DNA of 64,000 bases from Vibrio sp. ED004 (GCF_023206395.1 NZ_CP066149.1:2604001-2668000), one strand, 5' to 3'; positions 45,399 to 56,637 are shown, numbered from the stretch's first letter. Program-made: numbers and translations. The notes: generated from the sequence alone by a model not told the origin.

Positions 45399-46580
45399 TT
45401 AGAATAAGCCTTTGAACAGCAGTACTAGGTAATCCCACAGACGGCTAAATAGGCTGCCTTGGTCTACGTCTTCAAGTGCTAGTAGCGGGTATTCAGCAAC
45501 ATCTTCGCCATCAACTTGGTAGAACAGTTTACCAACCACATCGCCTTTGCTGATCGGAGCCTCTAGCTCTTTCTCAAGCACGAAGCTTGCTTTTAGGTTC
45601 TTAGCTTGGCCACGAGGTAGAGTCACGAAAGTATCTTCGTCGACACCGAGCGCAACTGTGTCCTTGCTACCCATCCAGATTTTCTCTTCTACGAAGGTTT
45701 CACCAGCTGTGTGTGGTGCCACTGTTTCGAAGAAACGGAAACCGTAGCTAAGAAGCTTTTTGCTTTCTGTTTTACGAGCGTTCGCATTCTTAGTACCCAT
45801 TACAACAGCGACTAGGCGCATTTTGCCTTCGGTTGCTGAGCTTACTAGGCTGTAACCTGCGTTGCTTGTGTGGCCGGTTTTGATGCCGTCAACGTTCATG
45901 CTCTTATCCCATAACAGACCGTTACGGTTGTATTGGGTGATGCCGTTGTAAGTGAATTTTTTCTCTGAGTAGATACGGTACTCATCAGGAACGTCGCGAA
46001 TTAGCGCCTGACCAAGTAGCGCCATATCGTAAGGCGTTGAGTATAGGTTCGGATTGTCTAGACCGTGCACATTAGCAAAGTGCGTGTCTTTCATGCCGAT
46101 AGAGCTTGCCCAAGCGTTCATTAGGTCAACGAATGCATCTTCAGAGCCAGCAATGTGTTCAGCCATTGCAACACAAGCATCGTTACCTGATTGAATGATG
46201 ATACCGCGGTTTAGCTCTTCAACCTTAACCGTTGTGCCAACTTCAACGAACATCTTAGATGAATCTGGGAAGTTTTTAGCCCAAGCATTTTCACTGATTA
46301 CAACATCGTCGTTTAGGTTGATGTTGCCACGATCAAGCTCTTGGCCGATCACGTAGCTCGTCATCATCTTGGTTAAACTTGCTGGAGAAAGTTGAGTATT
46401 CATCTCTTTCTCTGCTAGTACTTTGCCTGAATGGTAATCCATCAGAACAAAACCTTTAGCGGCGATTTGAGGTGCATCAGGAACAACAATAGGAGCGGCG
46501 AATGACGATGTAGCTATCGTTGCAGAAAGTGCAACAGAAGTAGCAAAAATCGATTTAACAAGTTTATTAGATTTAATCAT
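45399..46580 (-). CDS. dacA: D-alanyl-D-alanine carboxypeptidase, PBP5/6 (DacA)
   Basis: PBP5 trims the fifth D-Ala of muropeptides and helps control cell shape. The 393-residue precursor has a signal peptide (to about Ala29), the acylation motif SLTK (Ser68, Lys71), SGN in IQSGNDACVAM, and KTG in DGIKTGHTSNAGYSL. The C-terminal domain and the last about 18 residues (LWDYLVLLFKGLF) form the amphipathic helix that anchors it to the inner membrane. It is the final gene of the elongation cluster. Confidence 0.97.
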   Translation of the reverse strand: MIKSNKLVKSIFATSVALSATIATSSFAAPIVVPDAPQIAAKGFVLMDYHSGKVLAEKEMNTQLSPASLTKMMTSYVIGQELDRGNINLNDDVVISENAWAKNFPDSSKMFVEVGTTVKVEELNRGIIIQSGNDACVAMAEHIAGSEDAFVDLMNAWASSIGMKDTHFANVHGLDNPNLYSTPYDMALLGQALIRDVPDEYRIYSEKKFTYNGITQYNRNGLLWDKSMNVDGIKTGHTSNAGYSLVSSATEGKMRLVAVVMGTKNANARKTESKKLLSYGFRFFETVAPHTAGETFVEEKIWMGSKDTVALGVDEDTFVTLPRGQAKNLKASFVLEKELEAPISKGDVVGKLFYQVDGEDVAEYPLLALEDVDQGSLFSRLWDYLVLLFKGLF

Positions 46581-46673
46581 TTTGAATGCAATTATTTGGT
46601 GAACTATTCATATATTAACAGAATCACTCTGTCACACCAGAGCGCTGATTACCAGAAGTAACTGTTAGATTAA

Positions 46674-47513
46674 TTAGCGAGTTAGGGTGTGTTTTTTTAT
46701 ATAAGCTGACGGGTAACCCATTAGCTTAACTTGTTCTAATTTCTCTTGAGTCAGAGCATAGTCATGAAATGGCCCAAGCATCAGACGGTAGTTGTCATCA
46801 TTTGGCTGCAAGAACGTTGCTACTTCTAGCTTTTCGCTTAGATCTTTGGCCAACTTCTCTGTTCTATCCTCATGCGGAGATGTGGCAACTTGAATAATAA
46901 ATTGCGGCAAAGCGGCCTTTTTCTTAGCGTCGGTTGGCATAGCTACAGTAATGACTTCTATCTCAACATTTGCAGTGCCAGTTCTTAATACATCGAGCTT
47001 GTAAGCGGCGGCATAACTAAGGTCAATGATTCGGCCTTCGTGGAATGGGCCGCGGTCATTGATACGAACAATCGTGGTTTTGTTGTTGTCGGTATTGGTC
47101 ACTTTTACATAGCTTGGAATCGGCAATGTTTTGTGCGCTGCAGACATCGAATACATGTCGTAAATCTCGCCATTTGAGGTTAAATGGCCATGAAATTTCT
47201 TACCGTACCAAGACGCTTTACCTTTCTCGGTAAATCCTTCCGTCTCTTTGACGATTTTGTAGTCTTCACCGCGCAGTGTGTAGTTATTGTTACCACCTAA
47301 ACTGTAGGGTTCATATTGAGGATGAGCATCCTCTAAATGCTCTACCGAGATCGGCGCATCTGGCGCAATATCTGAATCAATATCGTAGCGACCTGTTGGT
47401 TTCTGTGAAGAACAGCCATTGATTAAAATTGCTAGCCCAACAATAGAGAGGATTTTTTTAATTGGCAGCTCATCAACCAAGGATGTTTTTTTTGAAAACG
47501 TTGTAATAGACAT
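46674..47513 (-). CDS. rlpA: Septal ring lytic transglycosylase RlpA
   Basis: RlpA is an outer-membrane lipoprotein that cleaves denuded peptidoglycan and binds septal glycans. The 279-residue product has a signal with lipobox LINGC preceded by a long n-region of about 18 residues, a double-psi beta-barrel (ASWYGKKFHGHLTSNGE and VRINDRGPFHEGRIIDLSYAAA) and a C-terminal SPOR domain (about 205-279, QFIIQVATS). The catalytic Asp-Arg pattern NDRGPF is present. The start is supported by its position 3 bp from rodA and AAAGG upstream, though an internal start in the signal region is possible. Confidence 0.92.
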   Translation of the reverse strand: MSITTFSKKTSLVDELPIKKILSIVGLAILINGCSSQKPTGRYDIDSDIAPDAPISVEHLEDAHPQYEPYSLGGNNNYTLRGEDYKIVKETEGFTEKGKASWYGKKFHGHLTSNGEIYDMYSMSAAHKTLPIPSYVKVTNTDNNKTTIVRINDRGPFHEGRIIDLSYAAAYKLDVLRTGTANVEIEVITVAMPTDAKKKAALPQFIIQVATSPHEDRTEKLAKDLSEKLEVATFLQPNDDNYRLMLGPFHDYALTQEKLEQVKLMGYPSAYIKKHTLTR

Positions 47514-47516
47514 CGA

Positions 47517-48638
47517 TTAAGTCGCCTTTGAGAATGCTTTTCTGTGTGTGTGGATCGACATTAAAATACCAAAACCAGCCATAAGGGTAACCATTGAAGT
47601 GCCGCCATAACTGACCAGAGGAAGAGGGACACCTACAACCGGTAGGATGCCGCTTACCATGCCAATGTTTACAAAAATATAGACGAAGAAGCTCAGTACA
47701 ATACTGCCGCCCATCATTCGACCAAAGGCCGTTTGAGCTTGGCTAGCTAGTACTAAACCGCGTCCAATAATAAACAGGTAGATAGCAAGCAAGAACAAAA
47801 TACCGATCATGCCCCATTCTTCGGCAATAACCGCAAAAATGAAGTCGGTGTGACGCTCTGGGATGAACTCCAGTTGAGATTGAGTACCTTGCAGCCAGCC
47901 TTTTCCTGATATGCCACCAGAACCTATCGCAATCTTACTCTGAATGATGTGGTAGCCCGCACCTAATGGATCTGATTCAGGATCAAAAAGGGTTCTTACA
48001 CGTACTTTTTGATATTCACGCATCAAGAAGAACCACAGAATTGGTATGAACGCCCCAAGTGCTATCGCTGCACTGGCGATTATCTTCCAGCTAATACCCG
48101 CTAAGAATATTACAAAGATACCCGATGCAGCGATAAGAATAGAAGTACCTAAATCGGGTTGCTTCGCGATTAAAATCGTCGGGACAAACACCATCACTAG
48201 TGAGATCGCGAGCGTTTGGAAAGTCGGTGGTAGTGAGCGCTTACCGATAAATCGTGCCAGCATCAAAGGTACTGCTAGCTTCAATAGCTCAGAGGGCTGG
48301 AATCGAATGAAGCCGAAGTTCAACCAACGTTGAGCCCCCTTAGAGGCCTCACCAAAGAACAATACGCCCAACAGCAAGATGACACCGCCTGCAAACAGCA
48401 GCGGAGCTAAGGTTTCGTAGGTCCGTGGTGATATTTGCGCTAAAAAGATCATCACACCCAAAGACAGAGCCATACGCATTGCTTGGCGGTCCATCATCGC
48501 AAGGCTTTGTCCGCTTGCGCTGTACATGATCAATAAGGCAAAGCCCATTAAAACCAGAATGCCGAGCAATAATGGTAGGTCGATATGTAGCCTTTCGAAT
48601 AAGGCTCTATTTCGTCCAGTTGAGGGATCAAGTTTCAT
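47517..48638 (-). CDS. rodA: Rod-shape peptidoglycan polymerase RodA
   Basis: RodA is the SEDS-family glycosyltransferase of the elongasome, working with PBP2. The 373-residue inner-membrane protein has about ten membrane segments and family motifs [24 protein letters not shown] and [11 protein letters not shown]. Its ATG overlaps the mrdA stop by one base (TAATG), giving coupled synthesis of the enzyme pair. Confidence 0.96.
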   Translation of the reverse strand: MKLDPSTGRNRALFERLHIDLPLLLGILVLMGFALLIMYSASGQSLAMMDRQAMRMALSLGVMIFLAQISPRTYETLAPLLFAGGVILLLGVLFFGEASKGAQRWLNFGFIRFQPSELLKLAVPLMLARFIGKRSLPPTFQTLAISLVMVFVPTILIAKQPDLGTSILIAASGIFVIFLAGISWKIIASAAIALGAFIPILWFFLMREYQKVRVRTLFDPESDPLGAGYHIIQSKIAIGSGGISGKGWLQGTQSQLEFIPERHTDFIFAVIAEEWGMIGILFLLAIYLFIIGRGLVLASQAQTAFGRMMGGSIVLSFFVYIFVNIGMVSGILPVVGVPLPLVSYGGTSMVTLMAGFGILMSIHTHRKAFSKAT

Positions 48639-50530
48639 TATTTAATTGGCTCACTTTGATAATCTTCTGCAAGGATAATATGGTCTAAAATCCTTCTTAC
48701 TACTGGGCCGCCGTTAGAAGAACCGCCACCTGCATTCTCTAGAACGATAGTCACGACGGCTTCTGGATCTTCAAAAGGCGCATAGCCAGTAAAGAGGGCG
48801 TGATCGCGTAAGTGCTCTGCGATTTCGTCCGCGTTGTACTCTTCATCTTCTTTAAGGCCGAATACCTGTGCAGTACCCGATTTCCCCGCGGTTTGGTAAG
48901 ACATCTTTTGGAATGAACGTCTTGCCGTACCTTTCTTACCGTGGTTAGCCAGCCTCATACCTTCCTGAGCGATATCCCAATACTTCTTCTTAACCCCAGT
49001 TAGCGGTGGGTAAGTTTCAATGTCGGACATGATTTGTTCATCGAATGGACGGCCATTATCAATGGTTGAACGCAGTAGGTGAGGTGCTGTCACTTCACCT
49101 TCATTGACTAATACAGAGGTTGCTTTCGCAATCTGCATTGGTGTTGCAGTCCAGTAGCCTTGGCCGATGCCAACAGGGATTGTGTCGCCCTGATACCAAG
49201 GCACACGGTGTCTGGCCATCTTCCAATCACGAGTTGGCATATTGGCTTTGCTTTCTTCGTAGATATCGATTCCAGTATAATCACCAAAGCCGAACATCAT
49301 CATCCATTTGGATATGCGATCGATGCCGAGATCATAAGCAATTTGGTAAAAGAAGGTATCCACCGACTCTTCAATCGCTTTCTCTATATCCACGACACCG
49401 TGTCCCCAACGTAACCAGTCACGGAATGGTCTCGTTTTTGAGTTTGGTATCTTCCAATAGCCTGGGTCATTGCGCGTAGTGTTTGGTGTAATCACACCTT
49501 CTTGAAGAGCAGCAACAGCAATGAATGGCTTGATCGTGGATGCTGGTGGGTAAATACCTAGCGTGGCACGGTTAACCAAAGGGCGGTTTTTGTCTTGAAG
49601 TAGCGCGTTATAGCCTTTAGACGAGATACCATGCACGAATGCGTTTGGGTCGTAGCTTGGGCTTGATACCATAGCTAAAACGCCATTGTCTTTCGGATCG
49701 AGAACTATAGCTGAACCACGGCGGCCATCAAGTAACTTGTGTACGTATAGCTGTAGCTTAATATCTAAGTTGAGTACGATATCTTTGCCCGGAACCGAAG
49801 GCACAAATTTGAGGGTACGAATCACTCGTCCACGGCTGTTAACTTCAACTTCTTGGTAGCCAGCTGTACCGTGTAACATGTCTTCGTAATAACGCTCAAT
49901 CCCCAACTTACCGATATCACGAGTTGCTTGGTAATTAGCGTCTTTTTCTTCTCGCATCAAGCGCTGCATATCACGATCATTGATGCGCGATACATAGCCA
50001 ATCACGTGAGTGAGCACATCGCCATACGGGTAGAAACGCTTCAATGTTCCCGTAACCTCAACACCTGGGAATTTGTGTTGGTTTACAGAGAAGACGGCAA
50101 CTTGTTCTTCAGAGAGTTGATTCAGAATCGGTACTGATTTAAAGCGTCGTGAATTACGACGATCACGATTAAAGCGCTCGATACGTTCTGGTGGGATCTC
50201 GATTAATGCTTGCAGACGGGCAAGCGTGTCATCCATATCTTTGATTCTTTCGGGTATGATTTCTAGGTTGAAAACAGGACGGTTTTCGGCAAGAAGTACA
50301 CCGTTGCGATCGTAAATCAAACCGCGGTTAGGGGCTATTGGAACGACCTTGATACGGTTGTCGTTAGAACGAGTTTTATAGTCTTGGTATTGATTGACCT
50401 GAATGTTGTACAGGTTAACAACCAACATCGACATCATGACTATGATCCCCGCAAACGCAACAAAAGCACGGCTAGTAAATAGTCGTGCTTCTGCTTTGTA
50501 ATCACGGATTTGGCTACGTTTACGTAACAT
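48638..50530 (-). CDS. mrdA: Penicillin-binding protein 2 (transpeptidase)
   Basis: PBP2 cross-links peptidoglycan for side-wall growth. The 630-residue product has an N-terminal membrane helix (about residues 25-45), a pedestal domain, and a C-terminal transpeptidase domain with active serine in [10 protein letters not shown] (about residue 330), SVD in EESVDTFFY and KSGTAQV. Six bases separate it from rlmH. It is the target of mecillinam. Confidence 0.97.
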   Translation of the reverse strand: MLRKRSQIRDYKAEARLFTSRAFVAFAGIIVMMSMLVVNLYNIQVNQYQDYKTRSNDNRIKVVPIAPNRGLIYDRNGVLLAENRPVFNLEIIPERIKDMDDTLARLQALIEIPPERIERFNRDRRNSRRFKSVPILNQLSEEQVAVFSVNQHKFPGVEVTGTLKRFYPYGDVLTHVIGYVSRINDRDMQRLMREEKDANYQATRDIGKLGIERYYEDMLHGTAGYQEVEVNSRGRVIRTLKFVPSVPGKDIVLNLDIKLQLYVHKLLDGRRGSAIVLDPKDNGVLAMVSSPSYDPNAFVHGISSKGYNALLQDKNRPLVNRATLGIYPPASTIKPFIAVAALQEGVITPNTTRNDPGYWKIPNSKTRPFRDWLRWGHGVVDIEKAIEESVDTFFYQIAYDLGIDRISKWMMMFGFGDYTGIDIYEESKANMPTRDWKMARHRVPWYQGDTIPVGIGQGYWTATPMQIAKATSVLVNEGEVTAPHLLRSTIDNGRPFDEQIMSDIETYPPLTGVKKKYWDIAQEGMRLANHGKKGTARRSFQKMSYQTAGKSGTAQVFGLKEDEEYNADEIAEHLRDHALFTGYAPFEDPEAVVTIVLENAGGGSSNGGPVVRRILDHIILAEDYQSEPIK

Positions 50531-50536
50531 TAACGC

Positions 50537-51007
50537 TTATTCTCGATGATAAGGGTGGTTAGCAGTGATGCTCCAAGCTCGATACAAGCTTTCAGCCATG
50601 ATAACGCGTACTAATGGGTGAGGGAGAGTAAGCGCAGACAGAGACCAACTTTGGTCTGCAGCCGCTTTACATGCAGGTGCTAATCCTTCAGGCCCGCCAA
50701 TTAGGATAGATACGTCACGCCCATCCAGCTTCCAACTTTCTAATTGCTCAGCAAGTTGAGGGGTATCCCACTTTCTACCTGGGATGTCGAGCGTGACAAT
50801 ACGGTTGCCTTTTGGAACTGCAGCCAGCATCGCTTCACCTTCTTTTTGAAGAATGCGTGCAATATCGGCATTTTTACCGCGTTTTCCGGCAGTAATTTCA
50901 ATGAGTTCTAATGGCATATCGTGAGGAAAGCGGCGTTTGTATTCTTGAAACCCTTCTTCAACCCACTTTGGCATTTTTGTGCCAACTGCGATTAACTGGA
51001 TCTTCAA
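50537..51007 (-). CDS. rlmH: 23S rRNA pseudouridine1915-N3-methyltransferase RlmH
   Basis: RlmH methylates pseudouridine 1915 in helix 69 of 70S ribosomes. The 156-residue SPOUT-family protein shows the knot motif [11 protein letters not shown] and ends [16 protein letters not shown], typical of the family. It follows rsfS by three bases; both act on the large subunit. Confidence 0.97.
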   Translation of the reverse strand: MKIQLIAVGTKMPKWVEEGFQEYKRRFPHDMPLELIEITAGKRGKNADIARILQKEGEAMLAAVPKGNRIVTLDIPGRKWDTPQLAEQLESWKLDGRDVSILIGGPEGLAPACKAAADQSWSLSALTLPHPLVRVIMAESLYRAWSITANHPYHRE

Positions 51008-51010
51008 AGC

Positions 51011-51328
51011 TTAGCCCCAAAGTTTTTCTAGTTGGTACAGCTCACGATGCTCTTCTTGCATAACGTGAAGCATGCTTGTGCCCATATCTAGAACAACCCA
51101 TTCACCTTCTTGCTGACCGTCCATACCTAGAGGCTGCATACCCGCTTTACGCACTTCATCAGCAACATGCTGTGCAATAGAGGCAACATGGCGTTTAGAG
51201 GTGCCAGTACAAACAATCATGTAATCAGTCACACTTGATTTGCCTTCTACATCGATAGTTACAATCGATTCTGCTTTCATGTCATCGGCTTTGTCTGCAA
51301 GAAAATCTTTTAGTTCTTCACGTAACAC
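51011..51328 (-). CDS. rsfS: Ribosomal silencing factor RsfS
   Basis: RsfS binds protein L14 and blocks subunit joining in starvation. The 105-residue product has the family core IVTIDVEGKSSVTDYMIVCTG and EGEWVVLDMG, with a C-terminal YQLEKLW segment. It is between holA and rlmH, the conserved order. Confidence 0.96.
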   Translation of the reverse strand: MLREELKDFLADKADDMKAESIVTIDVEGKSSVTDYMIVCTGTSKRHVASIAQHVADEVRKAGMQPLGMDGQQEGEWVVLDMGTSMLHVMQEEHRELYQLEKLWG

Positions 51329-51394
51329 TGGGTGTTCCTTTAATCTGAATTTAGCTTTGTTTAGGGCTTGTTGACCCTAGAATATAACACGCTT

Positions 51395-52420
51395 TTATGC
51401 GTGGAATGGTATTGAAGCTGAAGGGATGCAAAACTCTACGCTTAACTGATGAATTAGTGGCCATGGCGACTGCTCATATTGAGTTTTTGTCATCAATTCA
51501 GCTTGAGTGAGCAACGCGAACAAGGAGTGTAATCGAGAAATCGAAACTCTTGTTAGCGCGGCGTTATAAAGAGGCTTTTTAGATTGCCAGATGCGGTGTT
51601 TTTCGAAAACCTGACCAATCGGCATCTGTTTCATTTGTTGCTGCATCTGCAATAGCAGAGCAAGCTCACGTTGTATGCTACGCAGCAGAATAACAGGCTC
51701 GACACCTTCCGCCTCTAACTGTCTTAGTATCCGCTGTGCTCGATTGCCTTTACCTGCCAGTAACGCATCACTCCAATGGAACGGAGTAAAATGGTTGTGG
51801 CGACTCAGCGATTCTTCCAAGCGCACTAAAGTGAGCTTTCCATCTGGGTATTGTAGCGCCAGTTTCTCTAGGCTTTGAGTCAACGCAAAAAGGTTGCCTT
51901 CGTGCCATTGTGCCAGCATTTGAACGGCTTCAGGGTCTGGATATAAGCCGATTTGGCGGCAACGAGCTTGGACAAATTGAGGTAATCGGCCTACATCTGG
52001 AGTTAAACAGCTGACCCAATGTCCTTGATTAGAGAGCGCTTTAAACCATTTTGCACTCTCTTGAGCTTTAGTTAGCTTAGTGCCAACCAAGAGTAATAGA
52101 ATATCACTATGAATATGCTCAGAAATGGCGAGCAATTCTTTTGCTATCGCCGCATTGACACCCGACTCCGGAAGCTCAAGTTCGATGACCTGACGGCTAG
52201 AGAATAGGCTGAGTGCTTGAGTGCAATCGTAAACCTCATTCCAATCGAGACTATTATCGATCGCAAAGCGGTGACGTTCTTCGAAGCCTTGTTGCTTAGC
52301 TGCTTTCAGAATCGCTTCTCGGCTTTCTTGTAACAGCAGGGGTTCGTTACCAAAAATCAGATAAACATTGTTCAGCTGTTTAGACAGTTGCTCCGATAGA
52401 CGATCGGCAAAAATACGCAT
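51395..52420 (-). CDS. holA: DNA polymerase III delta subunit HolA
   Basis: Delta opens the beta clamp in the clamp loader. The 341-residue product has the AAA+-like fold without Walker motifs and the beta-interacting N-terminal region VYLIFGNEPLLLQESREAI, followed by LELPESGVN and the C-terminal collar domain. It starts 12 bp after lptE, in one transcription unit. Confidence 0.94.
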   Translation of the reverse strand: MRIFADRLSEQLSKQLNNVYLIFGNEPLLLQESREAILKAAKQQGFEERHRFAIDNSLDWNEVYDCTQALSLFSSRQVIELELPESGVNAAIAKELLAISEHIHSDILLLLVGTKLTKAQESAKWFKALSNQGHWVSCLTPDVGRLPQFVQARCRQIGLYPDPEAVQMLAQWHEGNLFALTQSLEKLALQYPDGKLTLVRLEESLSRHNHFTPFHWSDALLAGKGNRAQRILRQLEAEGVEPVILLRSIQRELALLLQMQQQMKQMPIGQVFEKHRIWQSKKPLYNAALTRVSISRLHSLFALLTQAELMTKTQYEQSPWPLIHQLSVEFCIPSASIPFHA

Positions 52421-52432
52421 CAGATAAACCTA

Positions 52433-53086
52433 TTATTCAACAGATTCGCTGAGTACCGGCTGCTCTTCTGAGCTTGGAGCAATCTCAACGTCTTCAACTT
52501 CGATATTTTTGATGTTGTACTGTTTTTCAAGTTCTTTAACCTGATTGTGTTCAAGTGCTTCTAGATCCATGCTATCAGCGGCAATATTAGCCTTGAGGCG
52601 AGCCATTTGACGAAGGATTTGGCTAGTCGCTAGTTTACGCATTTCATCTTCGATCATGTCACGCTCAACCGATTTCGCGAGAGCTGTTAACGGGTTGTCT
52701 AGGTAGCTACGGGTTACGCTGGTTGAAAATGTCTTTGAGCCTAGTTCAGGGATAGTTACACGGTACGAAGCGTAGAAAGTCAGTTCAATTTCTGCCGCAC
52801 GAGTGTTTTGGTACAGAGACAGAGTTCGCTCACCAACGCCTTCGCTAATGATATGTAGGTTAGGAGTGTTTTCCGCAGGTGGAACAATTTCTACATCATT
52901 CATGCGCAGCTGGCTTTTCATCATACGTGTAAACGTGCTGTATTGGTCGTAACTGGTCACAGAAATCTTGTTAAGTTCTTCTGGCACGGAGTAATCACCA
53001 CGCAGGTGAAAACCACAGGCACTCAATAGGCTAACGGTTAGAACAACAATAGTAACTTTCAATGAAGATAGTGAAATCAGGCGCAT
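52433..53086 (-). CDS. lptE: LPS-assembly lipoprotein LptE
   Basis: LptE plugs the LptD barrel and helps insert lipopolysaccharide into the outer membrane. The 217-residue product has a lipoprotein signal with lipobox LLSAC, then GFHLRGDYSVPEELNKISV, typical for the family. The C-terminus is an acidic tail (EVEDVEIAPSSEEQ) that is longer than the E. coli protein (193). It lies between leuS and holA, the conserved position. Confidence 0.94.
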   Translation of the reverse strand: MRLISLSSLKVTIVVLTVSLLSACGFHLRGDYSVPEELNKISVTSYDQYSTFTRMMKSQLRMNDVEIVPPAENTPNLHIISEGVGERTLSLYQNTRAAEIELTFYASYRVTIPELGSKTFSTSVTRSYLDNPLTALAKSVERDMIEDEMRKLATSQILRQMARLKANIAADSMDLEALEHNQVKELEKQYNIKNIEVEDVEIAPSSEEQPVLSESVE

Positions 53087-53178
53087 TATTTGATGGCTCT
53101 CATGAAGGTAGAATACTTATTTAAAGGCTTTAGTTTGTTGGCGTGAAGTTAGTCACTGAAAGTAAAGCGCTTAAATAA

Positions 53179-53208
53179 GTAGACAGGGTAATTAGCTACC
53201 CTGTCTAC
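53179..53208. terminator. Strong 12-bp hairpin between leuS and lptE
   Basis: GTAGACAGGGTA and TACCCTGTCTAC form a perfect 12-bp stem around ATTAGC. The minus strand continues TTATTTAAGCG, which is only moderately T-rich, so it may partly terminate leuS transcripts or protect the mRNA end, leaving lptE with some read-through. Confidence 0.55.
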
Positions 53209-53268
53209 AGACTGCTTTTGATGAATTAAGTTCGTTAATTCTTTAGCAATTGCATTGTGCTAACGAAA

Positions 53269-55845
53269 TTAGTTAGCAACGATGTTCAGAAGCTTACCAG
53301 GTACGAAGATAACCTTGCGGATAGTTAGGCCATCTAGGAACTTCTTAGCGTTCTCATCGTTTAGACCAAGTTCACGAACTTGCTCTTCGGTCGCATCAGC
53401 AGCAACGGTTAGTTTCGCACGAAGCTTGCCGTTGATCATTACAACGATAGTCTTCTCGTCTTCAACTAGCGCTTTCTCATCGAAAGTTGGCCATGTTGCT
53501 GAGTCTACGTTTGATTCACCCAGTGCAATCCACATTTCGTAAGAGATGTGTGGCGTCATTGGGTAAAGCATGCGAACGACAGCTTTTAATGCTTCATCAA
53601 GGATTGCACGATCTTGTACAGACTCTTGAGGTGCTTTCGCTAGTTTGTTCATCAGTTCCATGATTGCAGCGATTGCGGTGTTGAACGTTTGACGACGGCC
53701 GATATCGTCCGTTACTTTCGCGATAGTCTTGTGGATATCACGACGAAGTGCTTTTTGGTCACCAGACAGAGCAGAAGCATCAACAGATTCAGCAGCGCCT
53801 TTAGAAGAGTGAGCGTGAACGAGTTTCCAAACACGCTTAAGGAAGCGGTTTGCGCCTTCAACGCCAGATTCTTGCCACTCAAGTGTCATGTCTGCAGGAG
53901 AAGCAAACATCATGAATAGACGTACTGTGTCAGCACCGTACTTGTCCACCATCTCTTGTGGGTCGATACCGTTGTTTTTCGACTTAGACATCTTGATCAT
54001 GCCTGAGTGTTCAACTTCGCGGCCTTGGTTGTCGACAGCTTTTTCGATACGGCCTTTACCGTCACGATCGATAGTCACGTCAGTAGGAGCAATCCACTCT
54101 TTCGTGCCTTTTTCATTCGTGTGGAAGAATGCGTCAGCTAGAACCATGCCTTGACAGAGAAGCTGCTTGAATGGTTCGTCAGACGTTACGTAACCTGCAT
54201 CACGTAGCAATTTATGGAAGAAACGAGAGTACAATAGGTGCATACAAGCGTGCTCGATACCACCGATGTACTGGTCTACTGGTAGCCAGTAGTTTGCTTT
54301 TTCTGGATCTAGGATATCGTCAGCTTGTGGTGAACAGTAACGAGCGTAGTACCAAGAAGATTCCATGAACGTATCGAATGTATCTGTCTCACGTAGAGCA
54401 GGTTCGCCGTTGAATGTTGTCTCAGCCCAAGACTTGTCTGCCTTGATTGGGCTCGTCACGCCGTCCATTACCACGTCTTCTGGAAGAATGACTGGTAGCT
54501 GGTCTGCTGGTACTGGGTGAACTTCACCGTCTTCAGTGGTTACCATTGGGATTGGTGCACCCCAGTAACGTTGACGAGATACACCCCAGTCGCGTAGACG
54601 GAAGTTTACTGTCTTCTTACCTTTGCCTTCAGCTTCAAGCTTCGCAGCGATTGCATCGAATGCTTCTTGGAAAGCAAGACCATCGAACTCACCAGAGTCG
54701 AACAATACGCCTTTCTCTGTGTAAGCCGCTTCAGACACATCTAGTTCAGAGCCGTCTTCTGGCTTGATTACTGGAATGATATCGATGCCGTACTTATTTG
54801 CGAATTCGTAGTCACGTTGATCGTGAGCAGGAACCGCCATTACCGCACCTGTGCCGTAATCCATAAGAACGAAGTTTGCTACGTATACAGGAACAACACG
54901 ACCGTTAAGAGGGTGGATAGCCGTTAGACCAGTATCCATACCTTTCTTTTCCATCGTCGCTAATTCAGCTTCAGCAACTTTAGTGTTACGACACTCTTCA
55001 ACGAACGCAGCAAGCTCAGGATTGTTTTGAGATGCTTTCTCTGCAAGTGGGTGACCTGCAGCGATACCAACGTAAGAAACACCCATTAGCGTGTCTGGAC
55101 GAGTTGTGTAAACCTCTAGTGGCGCTTCTTCACCGTTAACAGCGAAAGACAGCTCAACACCTTCAGAGCGACCTATCCAGTTGCGCTGCATGGTCTTAAC
55201 CATTTCAGGCCAACCTTCTAGGTTGTCTAGATCGTCTAGTAGCTCTTGAGCGTACTCAGTGATCTTAATGAACCACTGTGGGATTTTCTTTTGTTCTACT
55301 GGAGTATCACAACGCCAGCAGCAGCCATCTTCTACTTGCTCGTTTGCAAGTACAGTTTGGTCGTTCGGACACCAGTTAACAGAAGAAGTCTTCTTGTAAA
55401 CTAGGCCTTTTTCGTAAAGCTTAGTGAAGAACTCTTGCTCCCAACGGTAGTACTCAGGCGTACACGTTGCGAATTCACGGTTCCAGTCGTAACCAAAGCC
55501 TAAAAGCTTAAGCTGGTTTTTCATGTACTCGATGTTTTCGTAAGTCCATGGTGCAGGCGCTGTGTTGTTCTTAACAGCTGCGTTTTCTGCAGGTAGGCCG
55601 AATGCATCCCAACCGATTGGCTGCATTACGTTTTTGCCTTGTAGACGTTGGAAACGAGATACCACATCACCGATGGTGTAGTTACGCACGTGACCCATGT
55701 GCAGTCGGCCACTTGGGTACGGGAACATAGAAAGACAGTAGAATTTTTCTTTGTTTGGGTCTTCACTTACAACGAAAGTCTCGCTGTCATCCCAGTGTTG
55801 TTGAACCTTTTGTTCAATCTCTTGCGGGTTATATTGTTCTTGCAT
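53269..55845 (-). CDS. leuS: Leucyl-tRNA synthetase
   Basis: LeuRS charges tRNA-Leu and edits norvaline and isoleucine. The 858-residue class I enzyme has the HIGH-type motif [15 protein letters not shown], the editing domain (about 220-415, with TTRPDTLMG), and KMSKS in [11 protein letters not shown] (about residue 617), plus the C-terminal anticodon domains. A zinc-binding set is seen in WCPND and CCWRCD. Length equals E. coli LeuS (860). It heads the run leuS-lptE-holA-rsfS-rlmH. Confidence 0.98.
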   Translation of the reverse strand: MQEQYNPQEIEQKVQQHWDDSETFVVSEDPNKEKFYCLSMFPYPSGRLHMGHVRNYTIGDVVSRFQRLQGKNVMQPIGWDAFGLPAENAAVKNNTAPAPWTYENIEYMKNQLKLLGFGYDWNREFATCTPEYYRWEQEFFTKLYEKGLVYKKTSSVNWCPNDQTVLANEQVEDGCCWRCDTPVEQKKIPQWFIKITEYAQELLDDLDNLEGWPEMVKTMQRNWIGRSEGVELSFAVNGEEAPLEVYTTRPDTLMGVSYVGIAAGHPLAEKASQNNPELAAFVEECRNTKVAEAELATMEKKGMDTGLTAIHPLNGRVVPVYVANFVLMDYGTGAVMAVPAHDQRDYEFANKYGIDIIPVIKPEDGSELDVSEAAYTEKGVLFDSGEFDGLAFQEAFDAIAAKLEAEGKGKKTVNFRLRDWGVSRQRYWGAPIPMVTTEDGEVHPVPADQLPVILPEDVVMDGVTSPIKADKSWAETTFNGEPALRETDTFDTFMESSWYYARYCSPQADDILDPEKANYWLPVDQYIGGIEHACMHLLYSRFFHKLLRDAGYVTSDEPFKQLLCQGMVLADAFFHTNEKGTKEWIAPTDVTIDRDGKGRIEKAVDNQGREVEHSGMIKMSKSKNNGIDPQEMVDKYGADTVRLFMMFASPADMTLEWQESGVEGANRFLKRVWKLVHAHSSKGAAESVDASALSGDQKALRRDIHKTIAKVTDDIGRRQTFNTAIAAIMELMNKLAKAPQESVQDRAILDEALKAVVRMLYPMTPHISYEMWIALGESNVDSATWPTFDEKALVEDEKTIVVMINGKLRAKLTVAADATEEQVRELGLNDENAKKFLDGLTIRKVIFVPGKLLNIVAN

Positions 55846-55940
55846 CGATGGTATCCGGTTATCTTGGAATTTGTGAGTTCGGTTAGAACAGAATCTTACA
55901 GATCGTCATAGAATACCTAAAGGAGCCTAGTACAACAATA

Positions 55941-56030
55941 GTTATACCCTTCATACTTGCAGTTGCTGCCTAGTAGATGGCGTAATTTTCGCTGAATTCC
56001 GCAGGGCAACTATACTTAAGAGTATGAATT
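55941..56030. repeat. Imperfect palindromic intergenic element (possible Vibrio/ERIC-like repeat)
   Basis: The left arm (CCCTTCATACTTGCAGTTGC) and right arm (GGCAACTATACTTAAGAGTATGAA begins 56005, of which I quote key parts) share TTCATACT and AGTTGC/GCAACT in inverted order, enclosing about 45 bp. Such CTTCATACTTG-GTTGC palindromes are widespread, by my recollection, in Vibrio intergenic regions. It lies in the leuS/ybeL divergent spacer and might be a decayed copy. Only sequence comparison could confirm it. Confidence 0.45.
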
Positions 56031-56108
56031 GCATTTGTTTGTGAGCGGGAGTGCATTGCGGCACATCCGTTTGCACGCGTAAAAGTTGGTTATCTTAAGG
56101 AGGTTGTT

Positions 56109-56579
56109 ATGCCGAAGAAAAAAGCACTCTATGAAGAAGTGGTTGAAGAGGTCATCGAAACGCTGAAGCATAGTCCTGAAGAGCTCAACAACAAAATCGA
56201 AACGTCAGGTAAGTTTGCGAAAGCAGCCAATGACATGACTAAGGATGAACTATCGCTGATTTCAGCCTATGTGAAATCGGACTTAAAAGAATTCTCTGAA
56301 AGTTATGAAGAGAGTAAAAGCGGCCCGTTCTACTTGATGATTGCTGATTCCATTTGGCAAGGTCTATTGGATATCACGGACCGCACTAAGGTGGAGTGGG
56401 TTGAGTTGTTCCAAGATTTAGAGCATCAAGGCTTGTATCAAGCGGATGAGGTTATTGGTCTTGGTACATTGGTCTGCGATGAGTGTGGTCATCAAACCGA
56501 ATATAATCACCCAACCACGATTATTCCGTGCATCAAATGTGGTTCGAAAGGATTCAGCCGCAAAGCGCTGAAGCCGTAA
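56109..56579 (+). CDS. ybeL: YbeL-family zinc-ribbon protein (DUF1451)
   Basis: The 156-residue product has a helical N-terminal part (about residues 1-110) and a C-terminal zinc ribbon with CDECG and CIKCG pairs (LVCDECGHQTEYNH...IPCIKCGSKGF). It matches the YbeL family, which is found next to leuS in gammaproteobacteria; the function is unknown. AAGGAGG lies seven bases before the ATG. It is divergent from leuS and convergent with lnt. Confidence 0.9.
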   Translation: MPKKKALYEEVVEEVIETLKHSPEELNNKIETSGKFAKAANDMTKDELSLISAYVKSDLKEFSESYEESKSGPFYLMIADSIWQGLLDITDRTKVEWVELFQDLEHQGLYQADEVIGLGTLVCDECGHQTEYNHPTTIIPCIKCGSKGFSRKALKP

Positions 56580-56637
56580 ATACCGAGCGATAGCGTCATT
56601 AGTTCAAATCAGCGTCACCAGTTCAAAATCGTAACAA

